The notes below the pieces were generated by a model, which saw nothing but the letters and a program-made list of their open reading frames with translations, searched no databases and was not told the DNA's origin. DNA of 64,000 nucleotides from Chalara sp. BL73 (taxonomy: Eukaryota > Ascomycota > Leotiomycetes > Helotiales), in NCBI GenBank assembly GCA_918026815.1, contig CAKJVC010000013.1, positions 248,001 to 312,000 on the forward strand, given 5' to 3'. Made by a program: the position numbers and the translations under genes. This document shows positions 59,899 through 64,000 of this stretch, in pieces (the first letter of the stretch is position 1; each line of letters starts with the position of its first letter).

Positions 59899-60216
59899 CT
59901 ACCTACTCTTCCAACGCAGTTCTTCTAGTTGACGGAAAAGTGAATGTGTATCTTCTGTACTTATCGATTTAAAAGGCGGTTGTTGATGTAACTCTTGTCT
60001 CTTCAACTCTAATTTTCGAGCTCGTTCTCGAATCCGAAGCTCCTCGGTTCGCTTGTGTTGTTCGGCCGCAAGCTCAAATTCGAGAACTTGAGCTCGTTGT
60101 TGCTCGATCCTAGTAGCTAAGTCATCTTTATTCTGCCCTCCGGTAGTTAAAATCGGTTCACTCGGCGCATCAGAAGGCGAAGAGATAAAGGGAAATAGTG
60201 AAGTGTGTAAAGGCAT
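59899..60216 (-). CDS. coiled-coil Gag-like ORF of an LTR element (fragment)
   Basis: A 105-residue ATG-initiated frame that is strongly helical and charged: LATRIEQQRAQVLEFELAAE, then TEELRIRERARKLELKRQEL. It starts about 120 bp inside an LTR-like sequence of the same orientation (60339-60607), the place where gag begins in LTR retrotransposons. No zinc knuckle, protease or polymerase follows to the left, so the element is deleted. It might instead be an unrelated small gene; the LTR context favours Gag. Confidence 0.5.
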   Translation of the reverse strand: MPLHTSLFPFISSPSDAPSEPILTTGGQNKDDLATRIEQQRAQVLEFELAAEQHKRTEELRIRERARKLELKRQELHQQPPFKSISTEDTHSLFRQLEELRWKSR

Positions 60217-60338
60217 TATTAGGACTGTTATAAAGTACTAGGTAGAACAAAGTTGCAAAGTGAAACCGCACAATAAACCTACGTATACAGATCTAAAGTG
60301 CAAATAATGAAAAAACTATACGATAACAGGCTAAAATT

Positions 60339-60607
60339 TGCCACGTGACTAACATCAGATGCCCGTGGCCCCTGCTATCCTTGATTTAAGTATACATCGT
60401 TTACGAGTGTACCAGTTAGTCCTGTGGCTCTATCAGTGCTAGCAATACGCGCGCACTAGTCATATCCTTGTGCTACGATAGGGCTCGTACCATAACATCA
60501 TTAGTACTAATGATTCTCCCGTACCATCAATTCGCCGCTGCTAATCTCCCTTAGTACTAGCACGTATCTCGTGCTAATACATACCTGGTGCTGGCCAGTT
60601 CGTGACA
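60339..60607 (-). mobile_element. LTR of a third family (5' LTR of a deleted element)
   Basis: On the minus strand it starts TGTCACGAACTGGCC and ends GTCACGTGGCA, with TG..CA ends and length 269 bp. It includes an 18-bp perfect palindrome centred on TAGTACTA (60497-60514) and several GTACTA or CGTGCTA words. No target duplication is seen. The Gag-like ORF lies directly inside it. Confidence 0.55.
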
Positions 60608-61073
60608 TTATATAGGAATTAAGGGCAGCCAACGGCGGGATCCCAGATGTTGTCAGTAGCTGCTTTAAGATCATATGATGAGATCTTAAAATGCCTCACT
60701 AAATAGCGATTTCGATTCTAGACCAGTTTCGATCAGCCACTGATGGATGGTGGCGCGATCTGCTATTGCTTATTGTGTGCAATTCAATCTCAGAATTCCT
60801 ACCTTTAAAATTGCGACTTACTATAACCCCGCGCCAAAGGACCATACTTCCTTGGATGTAGCACGCTTCAACCGAAAAAGCCTCAGAGATGCCGCCACGC
60901 TTTACCATAGGTGTGTCTTGCCATCCGCATCTCAATATCAGAGCTAATAGCATTATAAGGCGAGATCATCGGTGGTAATACAGGTAAACATTCCGGACTG
61001 CATGAGTTAGTTATAGAAAAAGCAAAACTGAATGTTCGTTTTTCTTCACCTCGATATCTTTATGTTAACCGCA
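60608..61073. other. intergenic
   Basis: No gene recognised between the LTR and the transcription-factor relic. Confidence 0.5.
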
Positions 61074-61818
61074 ATGAGGTTTCAAGCTGGTGTAAAGCCT
61101 GTGTGTGACGCTTGCGAGATTAGACTCAAAGAATGCGCATACTCTTCCCCGGTTGCAAAGTCAACACAAGAGCGCCAATAGCGGGCTTATGTTCCTCAGA
61201 ATCGAGAGACAAGGATAGCGGCCGGCTGTGGCACAGGGTATGACGTCCTAGTTTCTGAGATTCTTTGAAGATCTGGGACGAAGTCTACGATATTTTCAAA
61301 GTGCTTTCCTGCGCCGTGATGCCTTTTATACATCCACAGACCTTCAGAAAACGAATGCATCAAGCTACTCAACAGCAATTTGACAACTCAGCAACGAATA
61401 ATGACAGATTATTATTTCTCGGTGTGCTAACCCTGGCCACACGCTTCCACCTGGTTTAGTGCATCATCTCCTCAGTCCAGCAACCCCACCGACAACATTC
61501 GATTATTATGCCGGTGCGCTAAAGGCTGCTGTTGGCCTGGCGCTCAGAGGTGCCATGAAACCCTCCCTCGAGCTCACACAGGCGCTACTAGTACTTAGAT
61601 TATATGAGTGGGAACAGAGAATAGGATTGTCAGCCTCGATTCACATTATCGAAGCTATCAGATTGGCCGATTCTATGAATTTGAGGTTTGAAGATGGCCC
61701 TGAGATTCAACTCTTGACAACCCGGTTGCGGAAGAGCAAAATGGTGGATGAGCCGTCAAGCGCAACTGAGAAGGAGGGTAGAAGGCGCATTTTCTGGAGT
61801 TGTTTCATTATGGACTAG
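61074..61818 (+). pseudogene. Zn2Cys6 transcription factor relic
   Basis: It begins with a damaged zinc cluster, VKPVCDACEIRLKECAYSSP: the first CxxC and last cysteine survive, but the middle (CxxC..C loop) is deleted. A stop follows, then the fungal-specific factor domain resumes as KIWDEVYDIFKVL, MPFIHPQTFRKRMHQATQ and, after another stop at about 61458, FDYYAGALKAAVGLALRG, LYEWEQRIGLSASIHIIEAI and RRRIFWSCFIMD. At that point the family sequence breaks off exactly where an LTR-like tail starts. At least two stops and a deletion make it inactive. Confidence 0.8.
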
Positions 61819-61874
61819 TTCTTGTATAAATTGGAGTTGACTTGTGCTACGCTACATATTTTGCACCTTACAGT
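61819..61874 (+). mobile_element. LTR tail fragment, family 4
   Basis: About 56 bp ending TTTTGCACCTTACA. It matches the last 55 bp of the LTR at 62341-62544 (shared GACTTGTGC and GCACCTTACA). Confidence 0.6.
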
Positions 61875-62340
61875 GAATTTCAAGAAATCTTTCACTTCTA
61901 TAGACCAAGTTTCAGGAGGTTTAAGTATAATATCGCTACTGTCTTTTTTTTTTTTTTTTTTTTTTTCTGAATTACACGTTTCTACATTATTTTAAGGGCC
62001 AGAAGGCCAAGTGCTCAAGCACTAGTAAACTTTTTTTGCTGACATTGCCCGATATAACCTATCAATGTTAGCAGTATCTAAGAATAGCTGAAGGAAACAC
62101 TGCTGAAGTGTCCTATTATTTTCCTTTAACAACTTTTATACAAATGTGGATTTTAATATATAACAATGGTTTGTTAAATACTCATTTCTTTTGCTTACGA
62201 AAACAACTCGCATTTTAAATCTTTATTTCTCTGGTCAAATTTGCCGTTATATCAGTTATTATTTTTATATGCTTTTTTTCGAAACTTTTAAATAAGTTTG
62301 AATTGTGTTTTATTTATTTTTACGTATTCCTATTTTTAAT
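61875..62340. other. AT-rich spacer
   Basis: Very AT-rich with a T-run of about 25 at 61942-61967. No coding content. Could be heavily mutated transposon interior. Confidence 0.5.
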
Positions 62341-62544
62341 TGTTAGGTGCCAGGATGTCAAGCGCTAAAGGGGCAATCAGGGGTGGCCTGGCAAAGGCTC
62401 CGAGACTCGGCATGTATGGGCACGTAAGGAGTCGCTAAGGGTACAAAGGGTATAAGTAGGAGGCCCGGGACGTAGTAGAAGGGGAGAAATTATTCTTTGT
62501 ATCAATAAGAGCTGACTTGTGCCACAGTACTCCAGCACCTTACA
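62341..62544 (+). mobile_element. LTR, family 4 (full length)
   Basis: 204 bp starting TGTTAGGTGCC and ending GCACCTTACA, giving inverted ends TGTTAGGTGC / GCACCTTACA. Flanks are TTAAT on the left and TTGAT on the right, a likely 5-bp duplication with one transition. Confidence 0.75.
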
Positions 62545-62673
62545 TTGATACAAGTTCAAAATATTAAAATTGCTTTATATTAATACTTTCGAAAATTTAA
62601 AACAGCTGTAATCTTTGGCAGTCAAGTCAGCCAGGGCTCGAGATTTCTTCCCACATACACCATCGTCAACTCT

Positions 62674-63131
62674 TTAGGGAGTCCAGGACCCGCCCCAAAA
62701 AGTCATGTAGTCGTGCCAGCCACTGCGGCCCATGTACCCGTCGTCAAGAAAAGGCTGTCCAGCTCCATGCCGAACGATGACATGACCGCGAGGGACCAGT
62801 TGACGATACCTGTGAATTTGTACATATCCTTATCGGCCAGGGTAGTGGTTCTAGAGAGGTCGCCGTACGTGAGAGCCTGCGGGTATTCCTGGCTGAAAAG
62901 GATAGGGAGTCGGTATTCCAGCTCGGATATTGTTTGGCTTGGCAGTACGGGTGATGGCGACTTCCTCAGGTTGGCGAGCCTGGCTTCCGAGTCTCGGAAG
63001 AACACGATAAAGTCCTGCTATCGCTCCTGGCAGCCGGCGCAAACGATGGTATAGCTCAACGAGCCTGGGATGTCAGCTGGGTGGACAGCAGAAGCGCCGG
63101 AAATGGAACGAGCGGTTTGGTCACATTCCAT
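62674..63131 (-). pseudogene. phosphotransferase (APH-like) gene relic
   Basis: The minus frame reads SYTIVCAGCQER, an in-frame TAG at 63018-63020, then QDFIVFFRDSEARL, QALTYGDLSRTT, MYKFTGIVNWSLAVMSSFG and LDSLFLTTG. A +1 shift near 62731 is needed to continue with YMGRSGWHDY. This matches the C-terminal lobe of fungal aminoglycoside-phosphotransferase-like proteins, in which HGDL and the D of the metal-binding strand (here NWS for DWS) are catalytic; both are altered. It is 5'-truncated and inactive. Confidence 0.65.
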
Positions 63132-64000
63132 CTAGGTCTGAGAGCTGCGGCCCGCGAAAATCCGTCGATGGCCCGTTGAGCCTAAGATTTCCTAACAATG
63201 GGTACTATTAAATGCTACCAGCCGTCGGTAGAGTCGAAGGAGAATATGGATGAACCCGGAAACGTGGGAGCAGGACGATCCAGTAGCTCTGAGGTGAATA
63301 AACCTCACTACCAATCTGGTCAACGCACTAACATTTTTCCACTGAAGTGTTGGTTCCGTAGGATACCTATCACGTAACAAAAGGCGTAGTAGCTATTGAC
63401 TACGCTCTTGCTAGTGTGGTTATGGTTCCTTGATTGATTGTTCTACTAAGATTCTACTCTACGGCTGTGGAAGTGTGCGGGCATGCCCCGCATGTCACGT
63501 GCCGACATACCGACATGAAGAAAGGTGGCCTGCTTTGAGGTGGCCCGGTAGGGTGGACTATAATGGCCCATGCGTCTGAGTGTACAAATCAAAATTATTC
63601 CATCAGACAGGCAAATATTTGCCAAAGCAGCAAACTTTATACTATCAACGAGTTCATTAGCCCGGTTCAAACACTTCAAATCAATGTATCAACAGTCTCA
63701 GGAATCGGAGGAAGACTAGAAAATAGTAGATGACAGAAAGGAACACATACTGTAAATACAAACCGTAGTACATGGGAAACAGCGGGTCGGGTTACACAAG
63801 GAGTAGAGGCCTTAGGCAGCCATGTTGAGGAACGGGAATACCCAAAAAAAACACCAAGTCTAAGTGTACAGGTAAAAAAGAGTAATCGAGCATTAAATAA
63901 TTAATATAGTTGATATTATACTATCTAAAAGTTAACATTCTATTGTCGTGATACTCTCGTAGATCCTCCAATAGATTTCTTTCTAACAGTTACGAGTCCG
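63132..64000. other. no gene recognised
   Basis: The last 870 bp hold only short broken frames; the end is AT-rich. Confidence 0.5.

Noticed and set aside
1..64000. CRISPR arrays, rRNA or bacterial-type operons
   Set aside because: No regularly spaced repeats were found, and gene structures with spliceosomal introns show a fungal nuclear genome.

Overview
The window reads as a chromosome segment of a filamentous ascomycete (Pezizomycotina). The cues are protein genes broken by short GT..AG introns of about 45-200 nt, several HET-domain genes, a psi-factor-producing oxygenase (Ppo), a fungal fucose-lectin-like gene, a Zn2Cys6 factor relic, and decayed transposons whose copies differ mostly by transitions, as repeat-induced point mutation (RIP) would leave them. 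The order within the subphylum cannot be fixed by eye; a leotiomycete is a guess only. All exon structures below were assembled by hand and kept only when the total reading frame closed.

Left part (1-29.4 kb) is gene-bearing: a partial MFS permease, a Tda10-like P-loop kinase, a four-TM membrane protein with a Q/P/Y-rich tail, a nitrilase-superfamily hydrolase, a GNAT acetyltransferase, a cytochrome P450, a two-domain fasciclin membrane protein, an 11-exon Ppo dioxygenase-P450 fusion, a divergently transcribed DUF2235 alpha/beta hydrolase, a fucose-lectin-like gene and a cysteine-rich secreted protein. Three copies of one solo LTR (family 1) lie between them, and two gene relics (ankyrin, Gfo/Idh/MocA) sit at 10.5-11.6 kb.

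Right part (29.4-64 kb) is accessory in character. Four apparently intact HET-domain genes (31.4, 40.9, 46.5, 57.3 kb) and one decayed HET gene (38.3-39.5 kb) are interleaved with solo LTRs of a second family (30.9, 50.4, 53.7 kb), a LINE endonuclease relic, a Tc1/mariner relic, an LTR-element 5' end with a coiled-coil Gag-like ORF, a further LTR type near 62.4 kb, and broken Zn2Cys6-factor and phosphotransferase genes. Among these are a 2EXR/F-box-like gene, a MYND zinc-finger gene and a five-exon gene for a small secreted protein with a beta/gamma-crystallin-like look.

The most interesting points are the Ppo enzyme, which carries an extra N-terminal membrane region and a tandem repeat at its C-terminus, its head-to-head pairing with a lipase-like DUF2235 gene, the small secreted crystallin-like protein, and the HET-gene group in a RIP-marked, transposon-rich zone. 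No CRISPR array, rRNA or convincing tRNA was seen.
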